Shown here one piece after another: positions 9,073-16,205 of a stretch of DNA of 32,401 nt. This stretch comes from Candidatus Kuenenia stuttgartensis (GTDB lineage: Bacteria; Gemmatimonadota; Gemmatimonadetes; Gemmatimonadales; Gemmatimonadaceae), in the NCBI GenBank assembly GCA_943330235.2, contig CALQGY020000036.1:1-32401 (forward strand). Reading direction: 5' to 3'. The position numbers and the translations under genes were made by a program. Positions within the stretch are counted from its first letter, which is position 1; the number at the start of each line of letters is the position of its first letter. Under the pieces are notes generated by a model, which was not told the DNA's origin, searched no databases, and worked only from the letters and a program-made list of their open reading frames with translations.

Positions 9073-9603
9073 TTACTGCAGGGTCTTGAGTTCCACGTCA
9101 AACACCAGCGTGGAATTGGGCGGGATCGGACCACTGCCCATCGCGCCGTAGCCCAGCGCGGAGCCCATCACGATGCGCCGCTTGCCCCCCACCTTCATCC
9201 CCAGCACGCCCAAGTCCCACCCGGCAATCACCTGCCCCGCCCCGAGCACAAACGAGAACGCCGATCCGCCAACGTTGGAATCGAACTTCGTCCCGTTGGC
9301 CAACCAGCCCGTGTAGGTCATCCCCAGCGTCCGTAGCGCCACCGCTTCGGCGCCCGTGCCCACGGTCAGGTCTTGGATGTAGAGCACGTCGCTCTTCTTC
9401 GTCATCGCCGAAAGGTTCACACCCAGCGCGGCGGCAAAGGTATCGGTGGCGGGGTCCGAGGGGGGCTTGTTGCTGCTACTGCTGGATCCCGACGACAGCG
9501 AGTCGCTGCACGCACCGGCCACCACCAGCGACAACAGCGAGGCCGCACGCAGAAACGACCGGCGCGTGGCGCGAGCGGACAGCGACTTGATCGAAAGCAT
9601 CAT
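9073..9603 (-). CDS. FKBP-type peptidyl-prolyl isomerase, Tat-type lipoprotein
   Basis: A 176-residue prolyl isomerase destined for the cell envelope. Residues 13-19 read TRRSFLR, an excellent twin-arginine motif, followed by a hydrophobic stretch and VVAGAC, a lipobox-like end at Cys32; a Ser-rich linker leads to the FKBP fold at about 70-176. Substrate-site residues of the family are visible: Tyr97 in TYTGWL, Phe107-Asp108 in TKFDSN, Val125-Ile126 in GQVIAGW, Trp129, Tyr152 in LGYG and Phe168 near the end. It should assist folding of exported proteins. The start is one of two adjacent ATGs (9603 or 9600); an upstream ATG at 9660 would displace the signal by 19 residues. It is followed after 22 bp by the amidohydrolase. 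Lipobox -3 is Ala, so lipidation is less certain than Tat export. Confidence 0.92.
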   Translation of the reverse strand: MMLSIKSLSARATRRSFLRAASLLSLVVAGACSDSLSSGSSSSSNKPPSDPATDTFAAALGVNLSAMTKKSDVLYIQDLTVGTGAEAVALRTLGMTYTGWLANGTKFDSNVGGSAFSFVLGAGQVIAGWDLGVLGMKVGGKRRIVMGSALGYGAMGSGPIPPNSTLVFDVELKTLQ

Positions 9604-9726
9604 AGAGACGGAAAGGTCGACGTGAAGAGCAGTCCTACACACCGCACGAAGCGGCAGCACGCTGGAAAATACTCAAGCACCGCACCAGCGCGTGCAAGCG
9701 CGTCATCGCGCCCAGCAGACACCGAT

Positions 9727-11118
9727 CTAGCGAGCGCCGGCCTGCGCCCGTTCGCGGGACTCATCCCGCCGCGCCACCGTGGCCCGATACGCCGGACGGC
9801 CCCACGCCAGTAAGCCCAGCGTGAGCGCCATCCCCACGACGGTGCACAGGCTCAGCGACCAGCGCAACGCCGCATCGTCGCCGAAGCCGCGGTCGGTGAT
9901 GAGCGCCACAGCCGTCGGGCCGATCCCCCCCGCGAGCCCCACCATCAACTGAAACAGCGCGCTCCCCTGCCCCCGTAGCCGCGACGGCATCGCCTCGGCG
10001 ATGGCCACGTTCGCGGCCCCCCACGGCAGCGCCGCGAACAAGTTGACCGGCACCAGCAGCGCCGCCGCCACCGTCGCCGACGGTACCACCGGATACAGCC
10101 CCGCAAACACCAGCATGCCGGCCGCCCCCAGCATCCCGACGCGCAACGGCGCGTCCACCATGCCGCGCTGCGTATACCGGTCCGACAGCCAGCCGCCCAG
10201 CAACGTCCCGATGGGACCGATCACGATGGTCAGTCCACCCTGGAGCGTGCCCGCCTGCGCAATCGACCAGCCGTGCGTGCGCACGAAGAACGCTTGCAGC
10301 CAGAAGCCCACCCCCCAGTTCACCGACGCCGAGCAGGTGTAGCCCGCGCAGATCGCAATCATGGTGCGGGCATTGCGGCGCATGTACGCCATCACCTGAC
10401 GCAATGGCACGGCGTCCATCGTCCGTGTGCCAGTCGCGCGCACCGGCTCGCGCATCGTCAGTGCGAGCAGCGCGACCAGCAGTCCGGGCAAGCCAATCAC
10501 GAAAAACACGGTCTGCCACGGATACACCGCGCCCACCAGCGGCAGCGTCACCATGCCGGTGGCCTCCGCCTTGGTCACCATCCACGCACCCAGCGCGTAC
10601 GACACGCCCGATCCAAGGAACGTCCCCAGCATGTAGACGCTCATCGCGGTGCCCAGCCGGCGACGCGGGAAGGCGTCCGCGATAACCGATACCGCGGCCG
10701 GGCTGAGGGTCGCTTCGCCCACGCCGACGCCGATGCGCGCCAGCATCAGCTGCCCGTACGAGCGCGTGATTCCGGTTAACGCGGTCAATACGCTCCACAT
10801 CGCGGCACCGACCGCCACGATGACATTGCGCCGTCGCCGATCAACCATCCGCCCGATGAACAGCCCGAAGATCGCGAAGAACACCGAGAAGCCGAACCCA
10901 GAGAGCAGGCTCACCTGCGTGTCCGTGAGCCCCAGATCGCGCTTCACCGGCCCCACCAGCGACGTGAAGATTTGCCGGTCGATGGACCCCGACACATTGG
11001 CCAGCGTGAGCACGGCCACGGCGTACCACGCCTGCCCCGCGCTCAGCCCTCGGCGCGTCGCGGCGTCGTCGCCCGGCTTAGGCGGGGAGGGATCAACTCT
11101 CGTCTCGGATCGTGCCAT
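9727..11118 (-). CDS. MFS transporter, spinster-like
   Basis: A 463-residue major facilitator with twelve predicted membrane helices. The first helices carry NVSGSIDRQIFTSLVGPVK, which resembles the Asp-Arg motif of spinster-type and related carriers, followed by the MFS loop signature GRMVDRRRRN and the helix-4/5 region RIGVGVGEATLSPAA; a second GWLSDRYTQRG signature marks the second half. Spinster-like proteins move lysolipids or sphingosine phosphate in animals, but bacterial members have few assigned substrates, so none is given. The ATG at 11116-11118 is chosen because about 99 upstream codons of the open frame are antisense to the phosphopantetheinyl transferase gene and look non-homologous. 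It is transcribed divergently from that gene across 109 bp, and 123 bp separate it from the FKBP gene downstream. Confidence 0.9.
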   Translation of the reverse strand: MARSETRVDPSPPKPGDDAATRRGLSAGQAWYAVAVLTLANVSGSIDRQIFTSLVGPVKRDLGLTDTQVSLLSGFGFSVFFAIFGLFIGRMVDRRRRNVIVAVGAAMWSVLTALTGITRSYGQLMLARIGVGVGEATLSPAAVSVIADAFPRRRLGTAMSVYMLGTFLGSGVSYALGAWMVTKAEATGMVTLPLVGAVYPWQTVFFVIGLPGLLVALLALTMREPVRATGTRTMDAVPLRQVMAYMRRNARTMIAICAGYTCSASVNWGVGFWLQAFFVRTHGWSIAQAGTLQGGLTIVIGPIGTLLGGWLSDRYTQRGMVDAPLRVGMLGAAGMLVFAGLYPVVPSATVAAALLVPVNLFAALPWGAANVAIAEAMPSRLRGQGSALFQLMVGLAGGIGPTAVALITDRGFGDDAALRWSLSLCTVVGMALTLGLLAWGRPAYRATVARRDESRERAQAGAR

Positions 11119-11227
11119 ATGCGCAACAAGGTGTCGTCTTTCGCACGCGCGCGCACCCCGCCCGCCCAAATTCCAGCCGGAGCCTTGCCAGCGCAGGCCC
11201 ACGCGCGCGGGTGCCATAGATTGCAGG

Positions 11228-12025
11228 ATGCCTCTGCACCGACCCCGCGTGGTGGAAGAACCGTTCGTCCCCGGTGGCGCCTTCGCGTCCGTGGCCGTTG
11301 CGGTCGACGTCGACACTGATGTCGCGGCCGAGCGCGCAGTCGACATCGCGGCGTCGCCCGCTGACCTGCATCCTGATGACCTGCATCCTGATGAGCACGC
11401 CCTCGCGCTGGCCATGCCGGCGATGCGGCGCGCGGGGTTCGTGGCGGGGCGACTAGCGCTCCGCGCGGCGCTGCGCGCCTGTGCCCCGCACGCGGCCGAT
11501 CAGCCGCTGCTGCGCACCGTGCGCGGCGGACCGCAGCTGCCGTCCGGCGTCACGGGCTCCATCAGCCACAAGCGCACGCGGGCCATCGCACTGGCCGCGC
11601 CAAGCATCGACACGCGCACCGACGCGCGCACCGACACGCGCACCGACGCGCGCGTCCACGCGCGGGAGTACGTCGGGGTCGATCTCGAAGAACGTCCGAC
11701 CGCGCGCGATCTCGAACGGCCGTCCATTGCGCGACGCATTCTTACGGCGTACGAGCAGGACGTCCTCGCTCCGCTCGAGCCGCTCGCGCATCGCGAACAG
11801 ACGCTGCTGCATTTCGCGCTCAAGGAGGCCGTCTACAAGGCCATCGATCCGCTGGTCCACCGCTACGTGCAATTCACCGAAGTCGAGCTCGACGTCGCCG
11901 CCGACGGGACCGCGGCCGTGCGGCTGCTCCTGCCGGAACCCATCGTGCGCGACCTCGCCGTGACCGCGCACTGGCGCTTCGACGGCGCCTTTCTTATCGC
12001 GATGGCGCGGAGTCGGACGCCCTAA
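11228..12025 (+). CDS. 4'-phosphopantetheinyl transferase, Sfp/EntD type
   Basis: A 265-residue enzyme that moves the phosphopantetheine arm of CoA onto carrier proteins of fatty acid, polyketide or peptide synthases. Signature motifs are present in order: GSISHK (110-115), GVDLE (150-154, Mg-binding Asp and Glu) and FALKEAVYKAID (the KExxxK motif, 199-204). The start at 11228 follows a short CAGG; an open frame reaches back to 10649, but this part is antisense to the MFS gene. Two repeats are embedded: a 15-bp tandem duplication giving DLHPDDLHPD (44-53) and a 12-bp tandem array giving RTDA/RTDT (about 128-144). The latter lengthens the loop between SISHK and GVDLE. The last 32 bp overlap the end of the convergent ubiE gene. 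No synthase cluster is in the window to indicate its carrier protein. Confidence 0.92.
   Translation: MPLHRPRVVEEPFVPGGAFASVAVAVDVDTDVAAERAVDIAASPADLHPDDLHPDEHALALAMPAMRRAGFVAGRLALRAALRACAPHAADQPLLRTVRGGPQLPSGVTGSISHKRTRAIALAAPSIDTRTDARTDTRTDARVHAREYVGVDLEERPTARDLERPSIARRILTAYEQDVLAPLEPLAHREQTLLHFALKEAVYKAIDPLVHRYVQFTEVELDVAADGTAAVRLLLPEPIVRDLAVTAHWRFDGAFLIAMARSRTP
11363..11392 (+). repeat. 15-bp tandem duplication in the phosphopantetheinyl transferase gene
   Basis: GACCTGCATCCTGAT is present twice without spacing (11363-11377, 11378-11392) and encodes the pentapeptide DLHPD twice. Perfect identity at the DNA level suggests a recent in-frame duplication. Confidence 0.9.
11609..11668 (+). 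repeat. 12-bp coding tandem array in the phosphopantetheinyl transferase gene
   Basis: Units of the form GACRCGCGCACC run at 11609, 11621, 11633 and 11645, with a decayed fifth at 11657. Two 24-bp blocks (11609-11632, 11633-11656) differ only in the final three bases, so the array probably grew by doubling a two-unit block. It encodes D-T/A-R-T repeats and stays in frame. Confidence 0.85.
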
Positions 12026-12845
12026 CCGCCGGCGGCGCCACGGCCGTCGCCTCGTGACGCGCCACGCCGCCGCCCAAGTAGCGAGTCACGCGCTCCACCC
12101 GAAAGCCGTGGGCCTCAAGCATCGCCGAGCACTGCTGCCAGCTGACGAAATGGTCGATGCTGCGCGCGATGTAGCCGTACACCACCGGATCGCGGTGCCA
12201 CCACCACCCTACAATGTTGCCGGCGGTCTGCAGGTAGGCCAACAGCAACGCACGCCACAGGCTGAGCTCAGGGCGATAAAAGTCCAGCAACACCAAGCGC
12301 CCGCCCGGTCGCAGCACACGCCGCATCTCGCGGAAGGCCAGCGCGGCATCCGGCACATTGCGGACGCCGTAGCCGGCGGTCACCAGATCCATCGATCCGT
12401 CGGCCAGGTCGAGCGCCGTCATGTCGCCCACGCGCACCTGCACTCGGGCCGCCACGTCCACGTCGCGCGCGGCCAGGCGCAGCGTGGCCTCTTCCACCAT
12501 TCGCGGTGACGCGTCAATGGCCGTGATGCGCGCGGCCGGAAGGGCCCTCGCGATGCCGACCGCGAGGTCCCCGGTGCCGGAGGCCAGATCCAGCACCTCG
12601 CACGGTCCCGCCTGACCACGGACCGCGGCCGCGATCGCCGCCCGCTTCCAGCCGGCATCCATGCCAAACGAGAACAGGCGCGTGAACGCGTCATAGCGCG
12701 GGGCGATGACGTCGAACATCGGCGTGACGAATTCCTGCTTCCGCGCGGGGTCACGCAGATACGCCTCGAGATCCAACGATCCCAGCCGAACGCCCGCCGT
12801 GTCCGCCCGCGAGGTGGAGCGATCCGGTTTCGCCGCGTCAGTCAT
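11994..12845 (-). CDS. ubiE: UbiE/MenG family quinone C-methyltransferase
   Basis: A 283-residue SAM-dependent methyltransferase of the demethylmenaquinone/ubiquinone type, acting late in respiratory quinone synthesis. The opening PMFDVIAPRYDAFTRLFSFGMDAGWKR is the UbiE family block, then comes the SAM-binding motif I VLDLASGTGDLA, motif II-like GDMTALDLADGSMDLVTAGYGVRN and motif III LRPGGRLVLLDF. RSIDHFVSWQQC near the C-terminus corresponds to the family's second signature, in which a tyrosine or similar residue is usual. Whether the cell makes menaquinone or ubiquinone cannot be told from this gene alone. The N-terminal 25 and C-terminal 20 residues are extra and poorly conserved. The 3' end overlaps the phosphopantetheinyl transferase end by 32 bp, and the start lies 17-47 bp from the divergent thioredoxin-like gene. 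Confidence 0.92.
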   Translation of the reverse strand: MTDAAKPDRSTSRADTAGVRLGSLDLEAYLRDPARKQEFVTPMFDVIAPRYDAFTRLFSFGMDAGWKRAAIAAAVRGQAGPCEVLDLASGTGDLAVGIARALPAARITAIDASPRMVEEATLRLAARDVDVAARVQVRVGDMTALDLADGSMDLVTAGYGVRNVPDAALAFREMRRVLRPGGRLVLLDFYRPELSLWRALLLAYLQTAGNIVGWWWHRDPVVYGYIARSIDHFVSWQQCSAMLEAHGFRVERVTRYLGGGVARHEATAVAPPAVRASDSAPSR

Positions 12846-12862
12846 CAGACGATGTTTCCAGT

Positions 12863-13513
12863 ATGAGGAGATTCCACTCGCAGCGATCCCACATGAGAAC
12901 CCGCCTACGTCGCGGTGCGGTCAGCATCGGCAGCATGGCCATCGCGATGACCGTGATCGGCGGCGGCGTGCTCGCGGCCAGAGGCATCGCGGCCGTTGCC
13001 GGCGCCAACGCCACCGCCGCCTCCAATCTATCGGGGCACAGCGACATCGTCTCGGGCACGGACACGGCCCCCGAGAAAGCGCCCACCGCCGAACAGGCCA
13101 TCGGGGCGCTCAAGGTCCGCGACGTGCAGGGGCGTGTCATCGCCCTGGTCACCAAGGGGCAGCCGGCCATCATCATGGTCAGCTCCGTCACCTGCCCGTG
13201 GTGCAAGCGCGCGCTCAAAGATCTGGGGGAGCTGTCCGCCGGGCGTCCCCTGCCCCGTCTCAAGTTCCTCACGCTCGAAGGCGCCGCCGACGGCGCGCCC
13301 ATGCTCGCGAAGGAGCACATCACGGGTGCGGAGCTGATCGGCCCCGCGGGGAGCAGCGATCAGGTGCTCCTCACGTTCCGATACCCCGGCACGCCAACCT
13401 TCGTCGCCATTGACCGCAACGGCCGCGTGGTCGCCACGATGCCCGGCTACCCAATGCGGGAAGTCATGAAAAGCTGGTACGCCGTGATGGTGGGCGACGC
13501 GGACGTCCCCTAG
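12863..13513 (+). CDS. Membrane-anchored thioredoxin-like protein with CPWC active site
   Basis: A 216-residue envelope thiol-disulfide protein. An N-terminal Arg-rich stretch and hydrophobic segment (about 18-50) act as signal or anchor, then a linker leads to a thioredoxin fold with CPWC (Cys111, Cys114) in IMVSSVTCPWCKRAL and the cis-Pro loop YPGTPTFVAIDRNG. CPWC differs from CGPC of thioredoxin and from CPHC of DsbA. The gene is convergent with the VKOR gene, with only 6 bp between stops, which suggests that the pair forms a disulfide relay in which VKOR oxidises this or another thioredoxin-like partner. Starts possible are ATG 12863 and ATG 12893; the latter gives a more usual signal start (MRTRLRR) but neither has a Shine-Dalgarno. 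The oxidase or reductase direction is not known. Confidence 0.82.
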   Translation: MRRFHSQRSHMRTRLRRGAVSIGSMAIAMTVIGGGVLAARGIAAVAGANATAASNLSGHSDIVSGTDTAPEKAPTAEQAIGALKVRDVQGRVIALVTKGQPAIIMVSSVTCPWCKRALKDLGELSAGRPLPRLKFLTLEGAADGAPMLAKEHITGAELIGPAGSSDQVLLTFRYPGTPTFVAIDRNGRVVATMPGYPMREVMKSWYAVMVGDADVP

Positions 13514-13519
13514 TCCGGC

Positions 13520-13945
13520 TTAGCGCAGCCCGCGCCGCCGATCGAGCACCACCAGAATCGCGCAGAGCGTGATGATGGTCGCCGAGATGGCGCACCACGG
13601 GCAGAAGCTCTTGAGGATGATGAATTCGGCGTACTTGAGGCGGATCGTGAAGAGCACCGCCGGCCAGATCATCAGCTGCATCAGTGTGTTGGGCCACTTC
13701 GCGTCTTCCAACGTGGGCCACGTCGAGATGACGGCCGCGACAAACAGGCACGCATAGCCCAGGGCGCCGATCAGCGCGACATCGACGCCCAAAAACCACC
13801 CGTATTTGCTCCCCTGGACATACTCGCAGCCCCCGCTGCCGGTACACATCAGCGAACCGGTGAGCCCGAGTTTCCAGAGGTGGAGATACAGCGCGACGAG
13901 CCCCGAGACGAGGCTGGCCAGCGCGATAGCCATGCGCTTGGTCAC
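13520..13945 (-). CDS. Bacterial vitamin K epoxide reductase (VKOR) family protein
   Basis: A 141-residue membrane protein with four or five helices. All hallmark residues of the bacterial VKOR core are visible: loop cysteines Cys34 and Cys40 in MCTGSGGCEYV (C-x5-C, the same spacing as in the Synechococcus enzyme), Ser46 six residues after the second cysteine and the CPWC pair Cys115/Cys118 in KSFCPWCAIS. In bacteria that use VKOR instead of DsbB it passes electrons from an oxidised thiol partner to quinone and so makes disulfides in exported proteins. No fused thioredoxin domain is present, unlike in cyanobacteria; the convergent CPWC thioredoxin-like gene next door is the obvious partner candidate. 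It stands divergent from the DUF485-ActP operon across 90 bp that contains TATATT on the minus strand (about 13982-13987), a possible -10 element without a good -35. Confidence 0.93.
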   Translation of the reverse strand: MTKRMAIALASLVSGLVALYLHLWKLGLTGSLMCTGSGGCEYVQGSKYGWFLGVDVALIGALGYACLFVAAVISTWPTLEDAKWPNTLMQLMIWPAVLFTIRLKYAEFIILKSFCPWCAISATIITLCAILVVLDRRRGLR

Positions 13946-14035
13946 GTGAATGCGTGCGAAAGGGTGAAGACCGCTCGGCCAATATAGCTGTACTGACCCT
14001 TGCCCTGCCGTGTTCCGCCGGTACCTTCGCGCCTC

Positions 14036-14371
14036 ATGGCCACTTCTACGACTTCCGCCGGCGACGCCACGCGCGCGCTAGCCGCTCGACGCTGGCGCAT
14101 CGCCGCGTCCCTGACCATCGGCATGGTCTTCGTCTATTTCGGCTTCATCGCGTTGGTCGCGTACGATGCCCCCCTGCTGGGGTCCCTGCTGCAGGAGGGG
14201 CTCTCCGTCGGCATCCTGCTGGGCGCCCTCGTCATCGTCGCCGTCTGGACGCTCACCTTCGTCTACGTGTCCTGGGCCAACCGGGTCTATGATCCGGCGC
14301 TGGCGGTCCTCCGTGCACATCACGCCGCCGAGTCGGCTCACAACGCCCGCACGACCGGAGCCGCCGAATGA
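14036..14371 (+). CDS. DUF485 small membrane protein (YjcH-like), partner of ActP
   Basis: A 111-residue inner-membrane protein with two helices: residues about 25-45 (RWRIAASLTIGMVFVYFGFI) and 58-85, matching the DUF485 layout. Family members (Escherichia coli YjcH) are encoded immediately upstream of the acetate symporter ActP, as here, with a 4-bp ATGA overlap that favours translational coupling. The ATG at 14036 is chosen; the longer open frame begins at 14000 and adds 12 residues that look like leader sequence. DUF485 proteins are believed to be accessory subunits of the symporter. No Shine-Dalgarno is visible at this start. Confidence 0.9.
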   Translation: MATSTTSAGDATRALAARRWRIAASLTIGMVFVYFGFIALVAYDAPLLGSLLQEGLSVGILLGALVIVAVWTLTFVYVSWANRVYDPALAVLRAHHAAESAHNARTTGAAE

Positions 14372-15909
14372 TGCAGGCAGCGGCGTCTCTCGGATCGCCC
14401 GATCGGGTAGCGATCGCGTTCTTCGCCGGGTTCATCTCGCTGACCCTGGCCATCACCTACTGGGCGGCGCGGCGCACCAGCACCGCCGAGGAGTTCTATT
14501 CCGCCGGCCGCTCGGTCACCGCCGGGCAGAACGGATTCGCGTTGGCCGGCGACTACATGAGCGCCGCGTCCTTCCTCGGCATCGCGGGCCTCGTCTCCAC
14601 CAGCGGCTTTGACGGCCTCATTTACTCCACCGGCTGGCTGGTTGGGTGGCCGGTGGTGCTATTCCTGATCGCCGAGCCGCTGCGGAACCTCGGGCGCTAC
14701 ACCTTCGCCGACGTCGTGGCCGCGCGCCTCGACCCGGTCCCCGTTCGCATCGCCGCCGCCTGCGGTACACTCGCCACCATCGCGTTCTACCTCATCGCGC
14801 AAATGGTCGGTGCGGGCGGGTTGATCCGACTGCTGTTCGGCATCCCGTACGAAACGGCCGTCATCATCGTCGGCGTGGCCATGATGGCCTACGTGCTCTT
14901 CGGCGGCATGTTGGCCACCACCTGGGTGCAGATCACCAAGGCGTTCCTGCTGCTGGGCGGCGCCGCCGCCCTCGCGCTGCTGGTGCTCTCGCGCTTTGGC
15001 TTCGATCCACGCCTGCTCTTTGCGGCCGCGGCCGCCAAGTACGGGGCGGGCGTCCTCGCGCCCGGCAAGCTCGTCTCAAATCCGTTGGATGCCATCTCGC
15101 TCGGGCTTGCCCTCATGTTCGGCACGGCCGGGCTGCCCCACATCCTGATGCGCTTCTACACCGTGCCGGACGCCCGCACGGCCCGCCGGTCCGTATTCAT
15201 CGCGACGGGGCTCATCGGCATGTTCTACCTCATGACCTTCGTGCTGGGCTTCGGCGCGATGGTGCTGGTGGGGCCGGATGCCATCAAGGCCGTGGATGCC
15301 GGCGGCAATATGGCCGCCCCCATGCTGGCCGAACTACTGGGCGGCCGACCGTTCCTCGGCTTTATCGCGGCCGTCGCCTTCGCCACCATTCTGGCCGTCG
15401 TGGCCGGTCTCGCGCTCTCCGGCGCGGCGACCATCTCCCACGACCTGTGGTCCAGCGTCATTCGCAAAGGGCATCCCAAGCCGGGCGAAGAACTCCGTGT
15501 GGCGCGCATCGCGACCATCGGCCTCGCCTGCATCGCCATCGTCCTCGGGATGGCCTTCAAGGGACAGAACGTGGCATTCATGGTGGGCCTGGCGTTCGCG
15601 ATTGCCGCGAGCGCCAACTTCCCGGCGCTCGTCCTCAGCATCTTCTGGCGCCGCCTCAGCACGGCCGGCGCCGCCACCAGTATGGCGATGGGCGCCATTT
15701 CTACGCTGACGCTGATCACGCTCTCGCCCGCGGTGCAGATCGACCTGCTCCACCATACCAGCGCGCTCTTCCCGCTCAAGAACCCCGCACTGGTGACGAT
15801 CCCGCTCTCGTTCGTGACGGCCATCGTCGTGTCGCTGCTCAAGCCCGATCCGACGTCGGAGGCGCGGTACCGCGCGATCGAATCGCGCCTACTGCTCGGG
15901 GGCGACTGA
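14368..15909 (+). CDS. actP: Cation/acetate symporter ActP-like, sodium:solute symporter family
   Basis: A 513-residue SSS-family carrier with about 13 membrane helices. The signature segments are ITYWAARRTSTAEEFYSAGR, GDYMSAASFLGIAG (an ActP/YjcG hallmark) and FGTAGLPHILMRFYTVPDARTAR, plus FAIAASANFPALVLSIFWRR. ActP imports acetate and other short carboxylates together with a cation; the close match of these motifs and the DUF485 partner make acetate or a related monocarboxylate the likely substrate. GGAG eight bases before the ATG is a good ribosome binding site, and the start overlaps the stop of the DUF485 gene. Two hairpins without a T-tract follow the stop in the next intergenic region. 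Neighbouring genes do not include acetyl-CoA synthetase. Confidence 0.92.
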   Translation: MMQAAASLGSPDRVAIAFFAGFISLTLAITYWAARRTSTAEEFYSAGRSVTAGQNGFALAGDYMSAASFLGIAGLVSTSGFDGLIYSTGWLVGWPVVLFLIAEPLRNLGRYTFADVVAARLDPVPVRIAAACGTLATIAFYLIAQMVGAGGLIRLLFGIPYETAVIIVGVAMMAYVLFGGMLATTWVQITKAFLLLGGAAALALLVLSRFGFDPRLLFAAAAAKYGAGVLAPGKLVSNPLDAISLGLALMFGTAGLPHILMRFYTVPDARTARRSVFIATGLIGMFYLMTFVLGFGAMVLVGPDAIKAVDAGGNMAAPMLAELLGGRPFLGFIAAVAFATILAVVAGLALSGAATISHDLWSSVIRKGHPKPGEELRVARIATIGLACIAIVLGMAFKGQNVAFMVGLAFAIAASANFPALVLSIFWRRLSTAGAATSMAMGAISTLTLITLSPAVQIDLLHHTSALFPLKNPALVTIPLSFVTAIVVSLLKPDPTSEARYRAIESRLLLGGD

Positions 15910-15958
15910 GGGGGGTTGGGGGCGAACCCGGCAGACATTGCCGCCGCCCCCCCGCGAC

Positions 15959-16010
15959 CGGACGAAACGCCCGTCCGTCAGGCAGGCGGCAAGATTGGCC
16001 GCTTGCCTGC
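15959..16010 (+). terminator. Two adjacent hairpins after actP, possible terminator
   Basis: CGGACG-N7-CGTCCG at 15959-15977 is followed by GCAGGC(ggc)AAG-N8-CTTGCCTGC at 15982-16010. Both lie 50-100 bp after the actP stop. No T-tract follows, so they may be Rho-dependent or simple stabilising structures. Confidence 0.35.
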
Positions 16011-16040
16011 AACACCGAGTCGAATACATGCTCGGCGAAC

Positions 16041-16080
16041 ATTCTCTAAACAATTGCAGCAGAACACTTTAGAAGAGAAT
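16041..16080. promoter_or_regulatory. Imperfect AT-rich inverted repeat, possible upstream activator site
   Basis: ATTCTC (16041-16046) pairs with GAGAAT (16075-16080), and TAAA (16047-16050) with TTTA (16068-16071), leaving a 3-nt bulge and a 17-nt spacer. It lies about 69-108 bp upstream of the start predicted for the sigma-54 promoter, the distance at which enhancer-binding proteins usually act. Binding is an inference. Confidence 0.4.
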
Positions 16081-16121
16081 TACGGGCGTCAGCGACGACA
16101 ATTTTCACCCATTGGGCCGAT

Positions 16122-16138
16122 TTGGCACGGGCGTTGCT
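16122..16138 (+). promoter_or_regulatory. Sigma-54 (RpoN) promoter of the diguanylate cyclase gene
   Basis: TTGGCACG-GGCG-TTGCT matches the -24/-12 consensus TGGCACG-N4-TTGCW completely; the GG (16124-16125) and GC (16136-16137) are separated by the required 10 bp. Transcription would begin near 16149, leaving a leader of about 86 nt. Its position in the one long intergenic region, correctly oriented before a gene, argues against chance. It predicts dependence on RpoN and an enhancer-binding ATPase, neither of which is in the window. Confidence 0.78.
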
Positions 16139-16150
16139 CCTAAGGGGAGT

Positions 16151-16205
16151 GCGACCCACTGAGAGATCGGGTCGCGTCCGGCTGAAACCGAAGACGAGTT
16201 TCAGC
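16151..16205 (+). promoter_or_regulatory. Tandem hairpins in the 5' leader of the diguanylate cyclase mRNA
   Basis: GCGACCC (16151-16157) pairs with GGGTCGC (16169-16175) around an 11-nt loop, and GCTGAAAC (16181-16188) with GTTTCAGC (16198-16205) around a 9-nt loop; the second can be extended by CC/GG with one bulged G. The first stem begins within 2-3 nt of the predicted transcript start. They may protect the 5' end or control translation. No T-tract follows, and conserved cores of known riboswitches (TPP, c-di-GMP) are absent. Confidence 0.5.

Noticed and set aside
7245..9089. 614-codon open frame antisense to the amidohydrolase
   Set aside because: Composition is His/Arg-rich as expected of an antisense frame in GC-rich DNA, and the opposite strand has full catalytic motifs.
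10649..11227. Possible 193-residue N-terminal extension of the phosphopantetheinyl transferase
   Set aside because: It lies antisense to the MFS coding region, and the remaining protein already has normal family length.
15916..16143. 75-codon frame in the long intergenic region
   Set aside because: It covers the hairpins and sigma-54 promoter and has no protein-like pattern or ribosome binding site.
16151..16180. TPP riboswitch, because of CTGAGA in the leader
   Set aside because: The other conserved parts (CCTGATC, GCGTAGGGAA) are absent and the motif sits in a simple hairpin loop.
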